Of a DNA stretch of 6,556 bases, positions 1-5,915 are shown in pieces; positions within the stretch are counted from its first letter, which is position 1; each line of letters starts with the position of its first letter. This DNA is from Clostridia bacterium (GTDB taxonomy: Bacteria; Bacillota_A; Clostridia; Oscillospirales; CAG-272). The notes under the pieces are model-generated. The model ran no database searches and had not been told where the DNA came from. It saw only the letters and a list, made by a program, of their open reading frames with translations. Made by a program: the position numbers and the translations under genes. The stretch spans positions 1 through 6,556 of the forward strand of contig JAFYRZ010000034.1 in assembly GCA_017546745.1 (NCBI GenBank), written 5' to 3'.

Positions 1-835
1 CTCCCGTGACCTTTGATGAGATCGCGTCGAGGAGCTTATCCTTCTCCTCAATAGCGCCGAGAAGTCCTCTGACCTTTTTAACGTCGGAATACTCGGGGTA
101 CTCGAGAAGCTTCGTAACTCCGTCAAGCTTTATGTCTGCCGTGTCAAGCTCGCGCATCGACTCGTAGACCGTCTTGATCGCGTGATGCACGACGGCACCT
201 GCGTGTCCCATAAGCGTTTCGATCTTAACGATAAGCGGCATTGTTATCGCGTCCGACGTAAGGTTAACGAGGTACATATTAAAGCCGTCCTTAAGCCTTG
301 CGACGTCGCCCTCTGCGAGCGCTATCGGAGAGCGCACGGTCTTTGTCTTGACAACGTCACCCTCAAACATCATAACGAGAAGGAAATCCTTTGGCGAGAG
401 ATAGACCGTGTCAAATCGCCTTATCCTCGTCTGTCCCGCGCCCGTTTTAAAGGCGATGCCGGTGTAGTCGGTAAAGGATGCGGCAAGGCGGGATGCCTCC
501 GCGAGTATCTCGTCCATCTCGGTGAGCTTGTAGCGCAGTCGTTCGTTTATCTCGTCGATCTCGGTGCGCGTTTCGCTGTACTGCTTAACGAGCGCGTCAA
601 CGTAAAGCTTATAGCCGAGCTGTGAGGGAATTCTTCCTGCCGAGGTGTGCGGCTGAACGAGGTAGCCCATATCCTCGAGCTCTGCCATCTCGTTTCTGAT
701 GGTTGCCGAGGAGCAGGTAAGCCCCGTGTCCTTAGCAAGATATTTTGAGCCGACCGGCTCGCCGCCCTCGATGTGAGCGTCCACTATTGCCTTTAAGATC
801 TTAAGCTTTCGCGGTGTAAGCCTTGAATCGTCCAA
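1..835 (-). CDS. hrcA: Heat-inducible transcription repressor HrcA (C-terminus cut off by window edge)
   Basis: HrcA is a cytoplasmic dimeric repressor of class I heat-shock genes (groESL and the hrcA-grpE-dnaK-dnaJ cluster). It binds the CIRCE element and depends on GroEL for activity. The 278 codons seen read without a stop. Residues 1-78 form the winged-helix DNA-binding domain, with the family hallmarks SSATIRNEM (42-50), LEDMGYL (53-59) and HTSAGRIP (63-70). A helical linker follows, then the GAF-like dimerisation domain. The family is usually about 340 residues, so roughly 60 are missing beyond the edge. I chose the TTG start at 835-833 because AGAGGTGA (848-841) lies 5 bases upstream. 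An in-frame GTG lies inside that ribosome binding site and is less likely. A CIRCE site in its own promoter predicts autoregulation. Identification is firm; the start codon is slightly less certain. Confidence 0.95.
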   Translation of the reverse strand, partial: MDDSRLTPRKLKILKAIVDAHIEGGEPVGSKYLAKDTGLTCSSATIRNEMAELEDMGYLVQPHTSAGRIPSQLGYKLYVDALVKQYSETRTEIDEINERLRYKLTEMDEILAEASRLAASFTDYTGIAFKTGAGQTRIRRFDTVYLSPKDFLLVMMFEGDVVKTKTVRSPIALAEGDVARLKDGFNMYLVNLTSDAITMPLIVKIETLMGHAGAVVHHAIKTVYESMRELDTADIKLDGVTKLLEYPEYSDVKKVRGLLGAIEEKDKLLDAISSKVTG

Positions 836-859
836 AATTCTCACCTCTCTTTTTTCGTT

Positions 860-886
860 TTAGCACTTAAGTTGTCCGAGTGCTAA
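860..886. promoter_or_regulatory. CIRCE operator (HrcA binding site)
   Basis: The left arm TTAGCACTT (860-868), a 9-base spacer and the right arm GAGTGCTAA (878-886) match the CIRCE consensus TTAGCACTC-N9-GAGTGCTAA at 17 of 18 arm positions. The one deviation is the last base of the left arm. The site lies between the hrcA -10 box and the hrcA start codon, so bound HrcA would block initiation, and the element would also be present in the mRNA leader. This is the classic negative-feedback arrangement. Confidence 0.96.
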
Positions 887-899
887 CAATCGTATATAT

Positions 900-928
900 A
901 ATATACCCCAAAAACCCATAAAAGTCAA
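900..928 (-). promoter_or_regulatory. Sigma-A type promoter of hrcA
   Basis: On the minus strand, TTGACT (928-923) and TATATT (905-900) are separated by exactly 17 bases. Transcription should begin near 893, a few bases before the CIRCE element. No alternative sigma factor motif is needed to explain heat control here. Confidence 0.85.
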
Positions 929-967
929 GGCTTAGTATAATAAATTTTGTGAACATTTTGTTAATAA

Positions 968-994
968 TTAGCCGCCGCGCGGTGAAAGTGCTAA
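968..994. promoter_or_regulatory. Degenerate CIRCE-like element
   Basis: TTAGC followed by four diverged bases (968-976), a 9-base gap, and AAGTGCTAA (986-994) reproduce the exact 27-base geometry of CIRCE. The right arm matches 8 of 9 consensus positions and the left arm 6 of 9. It lies about 40 bases upstream of the hrcA -35 box, not between promoter and gene. It could be a weak auxiliary site or a decayed relic; chance is possible. Confidence 0.35.
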
Positions 995-1186
995 AAATCG
1001 GCCCATTTTTGCCCGAGATTTCCTAATGAAGCAGCTTTTGCCGTTTTCGGTTTTCTTCCTTTATAATATTATACGCACTCGCGCGTAGGATTATTTATCC
1101 CTGCCCGCCCGTGGGGGAAGCGTTTTTTATTTTTGCGTTTTTTCTCTTTTTTCTCCGCCCGCTGTACCTCGGGGAGAAAAAAGGAC

Positions 1187-1216
1187 TTGACCGCGAGCGT
1201 GTGAATAGTGTATAAT
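1187..1216 (+). promoter_or_regulatory. Sigma-A type promoter of the propeller lipoprotein gene
   Basis: TTGACC (1187-1192) and a perfect TATAAT (1211-1216) are separated by 18 bases, and the start codon follows 23 bases after the -10 box. No operator-like symmetry is evident at this promoter. Confidence 0.85.
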
Positions 1217-1239
1217 AGATAGAAAAAGGAGGTGCTATC

Positions 1240-2388
1240 GTGAAAAAAATGGCTTTTGCTGCGCTCGTTTTCGCGCTTTTTCTTGCGCTCATGCTTACCG
1301 GCTGTGAGATTCATAGCCACGACCCGCTTTATACGAAGCCCGAGAAGCTTCCCGACGTTATTGCCGCGCACTACGGCGATAGCATCACGCCGAGGAACGT
1401 ATGGGATATGGAGATCCTTGACGGCAGGCTTTACGTAAGCACCGGAGATTACGATAAGAATTCCGGCAGGACACCGCTTTTCGTTTACGATATTTCGACC
1501 GATACCTGGGACACCTCCTACCTCACGAACGACGAGGCGCTTGGCGATATGCGTATGATCGACGGCACTCTTTTTATCGCGGGAAACGACTCCTGCGGTG
1601 ATTGGGATGCGGCAAATTATTATACCGTAAGGGACGGCAGGGCAGAAATCCACGCGACCCTACCGAACGGCGCGCACTGCTTTGACGCGTTTCTTTACGA
1701 GGGCATCTGTTATTTCGGCATCGGAACGGTGACGAATACCGACTCGCCCGTGATAGCGTATGACGGGGAGACCTACACCGCCGTGCCGTTTTTTAAGGAT
1801 GGGGTGAGCCTTTTTTCGGACGAGGGGCGCGCCTTCTTCCGCGCTTATAATTTCTTCCCGCAGGGCGGTGAGCTTTACGCGCTCGTCATTAGCGAGAGGC
1901 AGGACGGCGGCTCTATAAATTACGAGATATACAGGCTCGAGGACTCGGGCTTTGAGTTTTACAGTGACCTTCGCGGTAAGGGCATCGGATTTTACGTAAA
2001 GGACGGTAAAAGGATATATCAAAACCTTTTTAAGACGATCGCGCTCGGGGAAGAGACCCTTTTCACCTCGGGAAGGCTTTTTTCTACGGCAGATTTTCTG
2101 ACCTATGAGGAATTGACCCCCGAGGGCAGGGTAGTAAGCGACCTTTATGCTTACGGCGATAGGGTGTTCGTGCTCTCGTTCGAGGAGGAAGAGAAGGGGA
2201 GCTTTATGAACACGGTAAGCGAGTACGTTGACGGTGAGCTTGTTGATCTTTGCCGCTTTTCTACCCTTAATTCCTATGCGCTTTCCCTTGCCTATGACGG
2301 AGAGAGCTTCTTCGTTGGCACGGGCGGTCTTGGCGATGGCGCTACACCCGGGGATATCCTTAAAATCCAAAATATCGCGAATATATAA
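1240..2388 (+). CDS. Putative lipoprotein with a predicted seven-bladed beta-propeller
   Basis: I do not recognise a named family. The protein starts with a short basic N-terminus and hydrophobic core (residues 1-19), then the lipobox LTGC with Cys22. It should therefore be lipidated and anchored on the outer face of the membrane. The rest is beta-rich. Seven short strand motifs of the type DG-x-LY/F-hydrophobic recur near residues 61, 108, 152, 208, 254, 305 and 353, spaced 44 to 56 residues apart. This period is what a seven-bladed beta-propeller would give (inference). One stretch, VYDISTDTW (82-90), is kelch-like. No catalytic motif is visible, so binding of a ligand or sensing is more likely than enzymatic action. 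The GTG start is favoured by AAAGGAGGTG (1225-1234), 7 bases from its core; an ATG three codons later is the alternative. The gene is monocistronic and ends before a strong hairpin. Confidence 0.85.
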   Translation: MKKMAFAALVFALFLALMLTGCEIHSHDPLYTKPEKLPDVIAAHYGDSITPRNVWDMEILDGRLYVSTGDYDKNSGRTPLFVYDISTDTWDTSYLTNDEALGDMRMIDGTLFIAGNDSCGDWDAANYYTVRDGRAEIHATLPNGAHCFDAFLYEGICYFGIGTVTNTDSPVIAYDGETYTAVPFFKDGVSLFSDEGRAFFRAYNFFPQGGELYALVISERQDGGSINYEIYRLEDSGFEFYSDLRGKGIGFYVKDGKRIYQNLFKTIALGEETLFTSGRLFSTADFLTYEELTPEGRVVSDLYAYGDRVFVLSFEEEEKGSFMNTVSEYVDGELVDLCRFSTLNSYALSLAYDGESFFVGTGGLGDGATPGDILKIQNIANI

Positions 2389-2418
2389 GCCTTTTGACAA
2401 CTAATATTTACAAAAACC

Positions 2419-2451
2419 AAGCACCCGATGCGTTTTTTGCATCGGGTGCTT
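2419..2451. terminator. Hairpin terminator in the convergent gap, probably bidirectional
   Basis: A perfect 13-bp stem, AAGCACCCGATGC (2419-2431) pairing with GCATCGGGTGCTT (2439-2451), encloses a 7-base loop. It lies 30 bases after the plus-strand lipoprotein gene and 56 bases after the minus-strand ATPase gene. Read on plus, the stem ends in a short T-run; read on minus it is followed by GGTTTTTG. Both tails are modest, so the strength in each direction is uncertain. Confidence 0.85.
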
Positions 2452-2507
2452 TTAGCATTTTTGCTTGTGTTTTTTTAATTACGACTTTGATCTTATTTTC
2501 TGAAGGA

Positions 2508-3389
2508 TCAGACATTGAATCTCCACTCGTTTTCCTTAAAAAACTTGAAGTATGCTCTTACCGATTCGAGCTCGTACCACTCCCTTTCCCTTACGGGCGA
2601 GGTGTCGATATCGTACACCGTCGCGTGCTCGGTTGCAAGGAGAAAGGGCGAGTGGGTTGAGATTATAAACTGACAGCCGAAGCTTCTGACGCTGTCCTCG
2701 ATAAAATATTTGAGCTGTATCTGATTGGCTGCGGAAAGGCTGTTTTCCGGCTCGTCTAAGAGGTAAAGGCAACCCTCTTTTATCGAGTCAACAAAGTAGG
2801 CAAGCGCGCTCTCGCCGTTCGACCTTTCCTCAAGGTTTCGGACGAGATTCTTTCTTAGAAACGACGACTGCGACCTGTTTGGGCTTCTCATCTCGTTTGC
2901 CCTCTTCCATCTGTCAAAGTCGTCGAGCCCACGAAGCAGGTTTGGCGCTTCGCTCGTCTTTTCCTCGATATACTCGCGCACAAGTGCCTCTCTGCGGTCG
3001 TCGATTCCCTCGTTAACGCGGCGAATGTCGAGAACTCGTTCAAAGATTCCGTCGCTCGTAATAATACTGCTCCCCTTGGGGATAGCCTTTTCAAGAACGT
3101 AGTCGGAGAGGTTGACGTAATCGTCGAAAAACGCGGAGCGGTTATAGGGGGTCGTTCTGTTAAGTCCGAGCTTTTCGGCAATTACGTTAAGTATCGTGCT
3201 TTTTCCGCTTCCGTTATTTCCGTAGAAGATCGTTACGTCGTTAAAAAACAACTCGGGAAGCTCGCGCCCCTTGAAAAGCCCAAAGGGATAGCGCGAGGAA
3301 AAGCAGGTCATATTCGCTCGCTTATCCCATACGAGAAAGTCGACCTCTTGTGAGTCGGTCGGCATCGTGAATGACTGTAAATATACCAT
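2508..3389 (-). CDS. ABC-like AAA ATPase, COG3910-type predicted ATPase
   Basis: This 293-residue soluble ATP-binding protein has a full ABC-type nucleotide site. It has a Walker A, GNNGSGKST (57-65, Lys63), an ABC-signature-like RSNGES (189-194), a Walker B CLYLLDEPE (207-215, Asp212 and Glu213), a D-loop-like NSLS (216-219), and an H-loop STHSPF (244-249, His246). There is no membrane domain. The SNGES signature and the closing strand order resemble the small stand-alone ATPases of COG3910, whose function is unknown; OLD- and SMC-type ATPases share the head fold. No Toprim nuclease or long coiled coil is present, so it is not a complete OLD nuclease. Its Shine-Dalgarno AGGAAG (3400-3395) abuts the stop codon of the upstream regulator gene, with only 11 bases between genes. 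It is last in the operon. The ATPase call is firm; the biological role is unknown. Confidence 0.9.
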   Translation of the reverse strand: MVYLQSFTMPTDSQEVDFLVWDKRANMTCFSSRYPFGLFKGRELPELFFNDVTIFYGNNGSGKSTILNVIAEKLGLNRTTPYNRSAFFDDYVNLSDYVLEKAIPKGSSIITSDGIFERVLDIRRVNEGIDDRREALVREYIEEKTSEAPNLLRGLDDFDRWKRANEMRSPNRSQSSFLRKNLVRNLEERSNGESALAYFVDSIKEGCLYLLDEPENSLSAANQIQLKYFIEDSVRSFGCQFIISTHSPFLLATEHATVYDIDTSPVREREWYELESVRAYFKFFKENEWRFNV

Positions 3390-3400
3390 TTTTGCTTCCT

Positions 3401-3814
3401 TTAGGATTCTTTAGCCTTTTCTTTTTTTGCGGCGGCGCGTTTTTTCGCCGCCTTTTGCTCGTTTGCGGTGACCATATAGAGGTTGATCGTCGCCTCGATA
3501 GTCTCGCGAAGCGCCTCGCGCATCTTCGTCGGCATCGTGCGCGCACGTCTGTAAAGGTGAAGCAGGTGCAATTCCTCGTCGGAAAGCTCGGAGGTATCGC
3601 GCCTTAAGGGCATATCCATAAGCTCACCGATATTAACGCCGAATTTTTCGGAAAGCGCAGGCAGGATCTTCATATAGGATGCGCTTCTGCCGCGTCTCCA
3701 GTTGTTTACCGTCTTGGTCTTTAGGGACATTGCGCGCTCGAAGGCGGCATCGCTCTCAAACTCGGATTCGATAAGCGAAAGAACTCTGTTTTTTATATTT
3801 TCCTGCTTGTTCAT
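3401..3814 (-). CDS. XRE-family helix-turn-helix DNA-binding protein
   Basis: This 137-residue cytoplasmic protein has an N-terminal XRE/Cro-like five-helix domain (about 10-68). The recognition region runs from SDAAFERAMSLKTKTVNNWR (21-40) into RGRS, followed by LPALSEKFGVNIGELM (51-66), typical of the family's last helices. A helical middle (about 76-118) has no recognisable peptidase or ligand domain. The last 20 residues are a Lys/Ala-rich basic tail. Its ATG overlaps the stop of the preceding flavoprotein gene in the sequence ATGA (3814-3811), and there is only a weak ribosome binding site, so translation is probably coupled. A role as the operon's own regulator is plausible, since an inverted repeat sits in the operon promoter, but this is inference. 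Its target is not visible. Confidence 0.87.
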   Translation of the reverse strand: MNKQENIKNRVLSLIESEFESDAAFERAMSLKTKTVNNWRRGRSASYMKILPALSEKFGVNIGELMDMPLRRDTSELSDEELHLLHLYRRARTMPTKMREALRETIEATINLYMVTANEQKAAKKRAAAKKEKAKES

Positions 3815-4581
3815 CTTCTTTTCTTACCCCTTTTTATGAAGTCCTCGTAGAAAGGCTTGCGCTCGCTCTCGTCCTTTAGAGGCACATTTTTCGTGCCGCT
3901 TTTCTTGCCATTTTCGGGGCTCGCCTTGGCAGCTTTTGCGCCCCCTTCTGTGCTTTTAACGGTAGCCTTTTCTGCGCTGTTTGCGCTTGCCAGCGCGCTG
4001 TTTTTTGACCCCTCGTCAGCGTCCCTTTTCTTCGTCGAAAATCCGAAGGAGCCGAGCTTCTCTCCGAGGGAAAAATACTCTCCGTGAGAGTAGGCGAGAA
4101 GGTCTGCCTTTGCAAAATCAAGCCTGCCGCCCTCGTCGATGATCCTCTCGTCTGCCGTGAAGCCGACGATGTCGGCAAGGAACACGTCGTGCGAGCCCAT
4201 GGGTATGACCTCGGTCACTCGGCACTCTATCGCGATAGGACACTCGACTATCGTCGGAGGGGTCACTTTCTCGCTTTTTGTAAGCGTAAGGTTACATTTT
4301 TTGAATTTATCGACCTTTTTTCCGGTATAAATGCCTATGTAGTCCACCTCGCGCGCCATAGATGCTGTCGCGAGATTTATAACGAACTCGCCGCCCCTTT
4401 TAAGTATCTCGTAGGAGTATCTTGACGGGCGAACGGATACGTAGGTGCGGGGCGGAACCGTAGCAAGAATACCGCACCAGCCAACCGTCAAAACGTTGGT
4501 TTTTTCACCGTCGCTGACCGTCACCAAAACGGGCGGAACGGGCGCTAAAACGGCACCGCCGGGAAAGCTTTTTCTGCCCAT
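3811..4581 (-). CDS. Flavin reductase-like (flavoredoxin) FMN-binding protein with a charged C-terminal tail
   Basis: This is a probable cytoplasmic FMN-binding electron-transfer protein or flavin reductase of 256 residues. The flavin reductase-like split barrel covers about 1-170. Family marks are PVPPVLVTV (14-22), the conserved block RPSRYSYEILKRGGEFVINL (51-70) near the FMN site, DYIGIYTGKKVDKFK (80-94), and GSHDVFLADI (129-138). The domain closes with HGEYFSLGEKLGSFGF (166-181), as in flavoredoxins. An extra tail (about 182-256) rich in Lys, Ala, Ser and Glu follows, ending in a basic cluster. It looks disordered and is longer than usual for the family. The start codon overlaps the SDR stop in TGATG, with GGAGGA directly upstream inside the SDR gene, so the two are translationally coupled. 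The physiological acceptor cannot be told from sequence. Confidence 0.88.
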   Translation of the reverse strand: MGRKSFPGGAVLAPVPPVLVTVSDGEKTNVLTVGWCGILATVPPRTYVSVRPSRYSYEILKRGGEFVINLATASMAREVDYIGIYTGKKVDKFKKCNLTLTKSEKVTPPTIVECPIAIECRVTEVIPMGSHDVFLADIVGFTADERIIDEGGRLDFAKADLLAYSHGEYFSLGEKLGSFGFSTKKRDADEGSKNSALASANSAEKATVKSTEGGAKAAKASPENGKKSGTKNVPLKDESERKPFYEDFIKRGKKRR

Positions 4582-5363
4582 CAGTCCTCCTCCTTTTCGG
4601 GGTAGACGAGCATGCCGAGCCAGAGCCTTGTGAGTATCTTATCCGGTAGGATCTTAAAGAGCAGATGCTGGAATTTCGTATAAAGCCCTGTCACGCACAT
4701 CGTCTTACCGCGCTTTACCGCCTTAAGGCAGGTCGCGACAACCTTGTCGCACCGAAGCAGGGGGGACATCCTCCTCGGGTGGGGATTTCCGCTTGCGAGC
4801 GACTTCGGCAAAAACTCGGTCTCTACCCAGCCGGGGCAGAAGCATGTCGCGCGAATTCCGTATCGCTTTAGCTCGAAGTTCAAGGACTTCGTGTAGTGAA
4901 GAATGAACACCTTGCCCGACGAGTAGGTGTTGAAGTAGGGGAGGGGGGTAAAGCAGGAGCCGCTTCCGAGCGTTACTATCCTGCCGCCGCGCTTCATAAA
5001 GGGCACGACCATATTCGTTATAAGAACGCTCGCCTTTACGTTAAGGTCGATCATTCCCGCGATGACGCTCTCGTCAAGCTCGTCAAACGCGCCAAACGTG
5101 CCGAAGCCCGCCGCGTTTACAAGGTAATCTACCTCCGGCTTTTCCTCGTTAAGCGCCGTGCGCACCGCCTCAAGCCCCTCTGCCGTTGCGAGGTCGGCGG
5201 TGATTATCCTTGCAGAAACGCCAAGCTCGTCCCGAAGCGCCTCCATGTTCTCGCGCCTGCGCGCGATGAACCAGAATTCCGAGACTCCGTATTTTTCGTG
5301 CATCTGCTTCGCGAACTCGCGTCCCATACCGCTTGACGCACCGGTTATGATTGCTAAAGACAT
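4581..5363 (-). CDS. Short-chain dehydrogenase/reductase (classical SDR)
   Basis: This 260-residue Rossmann-fold oxidoreductase acts on an alcohol or carbonyl substrate that is not identifiable here. The cofactor loop is TGASSGMG (7-14), the adenine-side motif NAAG is at 83-86, and the structural Asn is at 108. The catalytic set is Ser134, Tyr147 and Lys151 (YSSGK), and PG follows at 177-178. The basic stretch ARRRE (34-38) after the second strand suggests NADP(H) preference. Length and motif spacing are normal for classical SDRs, with a hydrophobic C-terminal part (about 230-254) that may form a substrate lid or membrane contact. It is the first gene of the four-gene operon. GAGGGC (5375-5370) is a moderate ribosome binding site 6 bases before the ATG. 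Confidence 0.93.
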   Translation of the reverse strand: MSLAIITGASSGMGREFAKQMHEKYGVSEFWFIARRRENMEALRDELGVSARIITADLATAEGLEAVRTALNEEKPEVDYLVNAAGFGTFGAFDELDESVIAGMIDLNVKASVLITNMVVPFMKRGGRIVTLGSGSCFTPLPYFNTYSSGKVFILHYTKSLNFELKRYGIRATCFCPGWVETEFLPKSLASGNPHPRRMSPLLRCDKVVATCLKAVKRGKTMCVTGLYTKFQHLLFKILPDKILTRLWLGMLVYPEKEED

Positions 5364-5395
5364 ATTTTTGCCCTCGTCTTTCGTAATTTTTCTCT

Positions 5396-5424
5396 ATTTT
5401 AGCACAAATTACGAAATTTGTAAA
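5396..5424 (-). promoter_or_regulatory. Promoter of the SDR-flavoprotein-XRE-ATPase operon with internal inverted repeat
   Basis: On the minus strand, TTTACA (5424-5419) and TAAAAT (5401-5396) are exactly 17 bases apart, and the SDR start follows about 33 bases later. Between the boxes, ACAAATT (5404-5410) and AATTTGT (5415-5421) form a 7-bp inverted repeat with a 4-base spacer. It overlaps the -35 edge and is placed as an operator would be. The operon's XRE protein is an obvious candidate ligand (inference). Confidence 0.75.
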
Positions 5425-5609
5425 GGGCTTTTTTGTTTTCGCTTTTTGAAAGAGGAGAAAATGGTGAAAAAATAACGCGGGGCAGCGCATCTGCTCATCC
5501 ACTATTATGTATAATTCGCTAAAACGGCTATTAAGCTCGCTAAGCAACTTCAAGCAAACGGTCGTGCAGCATCACGAAATCCTTCCTATTAAATTATAAA
5601 GGAGAAAAA
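5425..5609. other. Intergenic region upstream of the broken small-peptide gene
   Basis: I see no intact gene. A Shine-Dalgarno-like AGAGGAG (5451-5457) precedes an ATG at 5461 that reads only Met-Val-Lys-Lys and then stops, so it may be a gene-start remnant or chance. TATAAT at 5510-5515 could be a -10 box for the downstream peptide gene, but no acceptable -35 lies 16 to 18 bases upstream. A 5-bp hairpin, TCGTG/CACGA (5562-5577), is too weak to call. Confidence 0.5.
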
Positions 5610-5748
5610 ATGGAAAATTACGTAATTTGTGAGCTTGAAATCGTGGCTCTTGCAGCGGGCGGCGGTAATAACGCAAGCGTCTCTTATTTTCGCTTATACA
5701 CACGGTGAGAATGAGCTTCCGCCGGAGTGGAATCTCGGACACGAATAA
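5610..5748 (+). pseudogene. Short peptide gene, apparently frameshifted
   Basis: AAAGGAG (5598-5604) precedes an ATG at 5610. The first frame gives a 32-residue peptide that starts MENYVICELEIVALAAGGG and stops at 5706. In the +1 frame the DNA stays open across the same interval, reads VITQAS near 5665-5682 and continues to GENELPPEWNLGHE with a stop at 5746-5748. Joining the frames in the G-rich run around 5655-5665 would give one peptide of about 45 residues. Its N-terminal 'x-E-V/I-V' block, central 'VIT-x-S' and acidic Pro/Trp-containing end resemble short uncharacterised peptides I recall from Clostridia (recollection, not a search). One extra base, or two lost ones, would explain the break. 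A sequencing or assembly error is also possible, as is a genuine 32-residue peptide with a GG motif. Confidence 0.55.
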
Positions 5749-5828
5749 ATTCCTTTATATTTGGCGCAAAAAAATCAAAAAGTGGCAGTATCGTAAAAAA
5801 CGCGTTTGGTCAAATTGCACAAATTGTG

Positions 5829-5881
5829 AACGATTTCCTTGGTTAAAGTGCTGATTTTACTTAATAAGCAAGGAAATTGTT
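5829..5881. repeat. Imperfect 13-bp inverted repeat upstream of the Cys-repeat lipoprotein promoter
   Basis: AACGATTTCCTTG (5829-5841) and CAAGGAAATTGTT (5869-5881) are complementary at 12 of 13 positions, 9 of them contiguous, with 27 bases between. The right arm runs into the -35 box of the downstream promoter at 5880. The interior holds a weaker pairing (TTAA-AGT with ACTTAA). A two-site operator or activator site fits the position; an RNA hairpin is less likely because it lies before the transcription start. Confidence 0.65.
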
Positions 5882-5909
5882 GACTTTTGTTTGTTTTATA
5901 TTGTATAAT
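5880..5909 (+). promoter_or_regulatory. Sigma-A type promoter of the Cys-repeat lipoprotein gene
   Basis: TTGACT (5880-5885) and a perfect TATAAT (5904-5909) are separated by an 18-base, T-rich spacer. Transcription should begin near 5916. This is among the best promoter matches in the window. Confidence 0.87.
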
Positions 5910-5915
5910 AAGGTA

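Larger units (their letters stand above)
887..1186. other. Divergent intergenic region between hrcA and the propeller lipoprotein gene
   Basis: Apart from the hrcA promoter and the degenerate CIRCE-like site, I see no gene or RNA here. The strand reading plus contains T-rich runs, including two copies of GCGTTTTTT (1120-1128 and 1135-1143), and a short palindrome TATAATATTATA (1062-1073). A weak C-rich/G-rich pairing around 1099-1118 precedes the T-runs, but it is too irregular to call a terminator. Confidence 0.6.

Noticed and set aside
182..625. Open plus-strand frame of 147 codons
   Set aside because: It is antisense to hrcA, whose frame is unmistakable, has no Shine-Dalgarno site and resembles no protein family.
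1099..1143. C-rich/G-rich pairing followed by T-runs, considered as a terminator
   Set aside because: Pairing is irregular with no clean stem, and there is no plus-strand gene upstream that would need a terminator.
1660..2400. Open minus-strand frame of 246 codons
   Set aside because: It lies opposite the lipoprotein gene, whose promoter, ribosome binding site and signal peptide are clear; the antisense protein has no recognisable domain and reflects codon bias.
2394..2660. Plus-strand open frame of 88 codons after the lipoprotein gene
   Set aside because: It runs through the terminator hairpin and into the antisense of the ATPase gene, with no ribosome binding site.
2508..3814. XRE protein and ATPase as a toxin-antitoxin or known anti-phage system
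   Set aside because: No toxin, nuclease (Toprim, HNH) or other effector domain is visible, and the pair is tied to metabolic genes; the idea stays speculative.
5461..5475. Four-codon reading frame (Met-Val-Lys-Lys) after a good Shine-Dalgarno-like site
   Set aside because: It is too short to call a gene; neither shifted frame gives a convincing continuation, so a truncated gene start cannot be distinguished from chance.
5643..5705. Bacteriocin-type double-glycine leader in the short peptide
   Set aside because: The residues before the GG do not fit the LSxxELxxIxGG pattern, and no exporter or modification enzyme is nearby.
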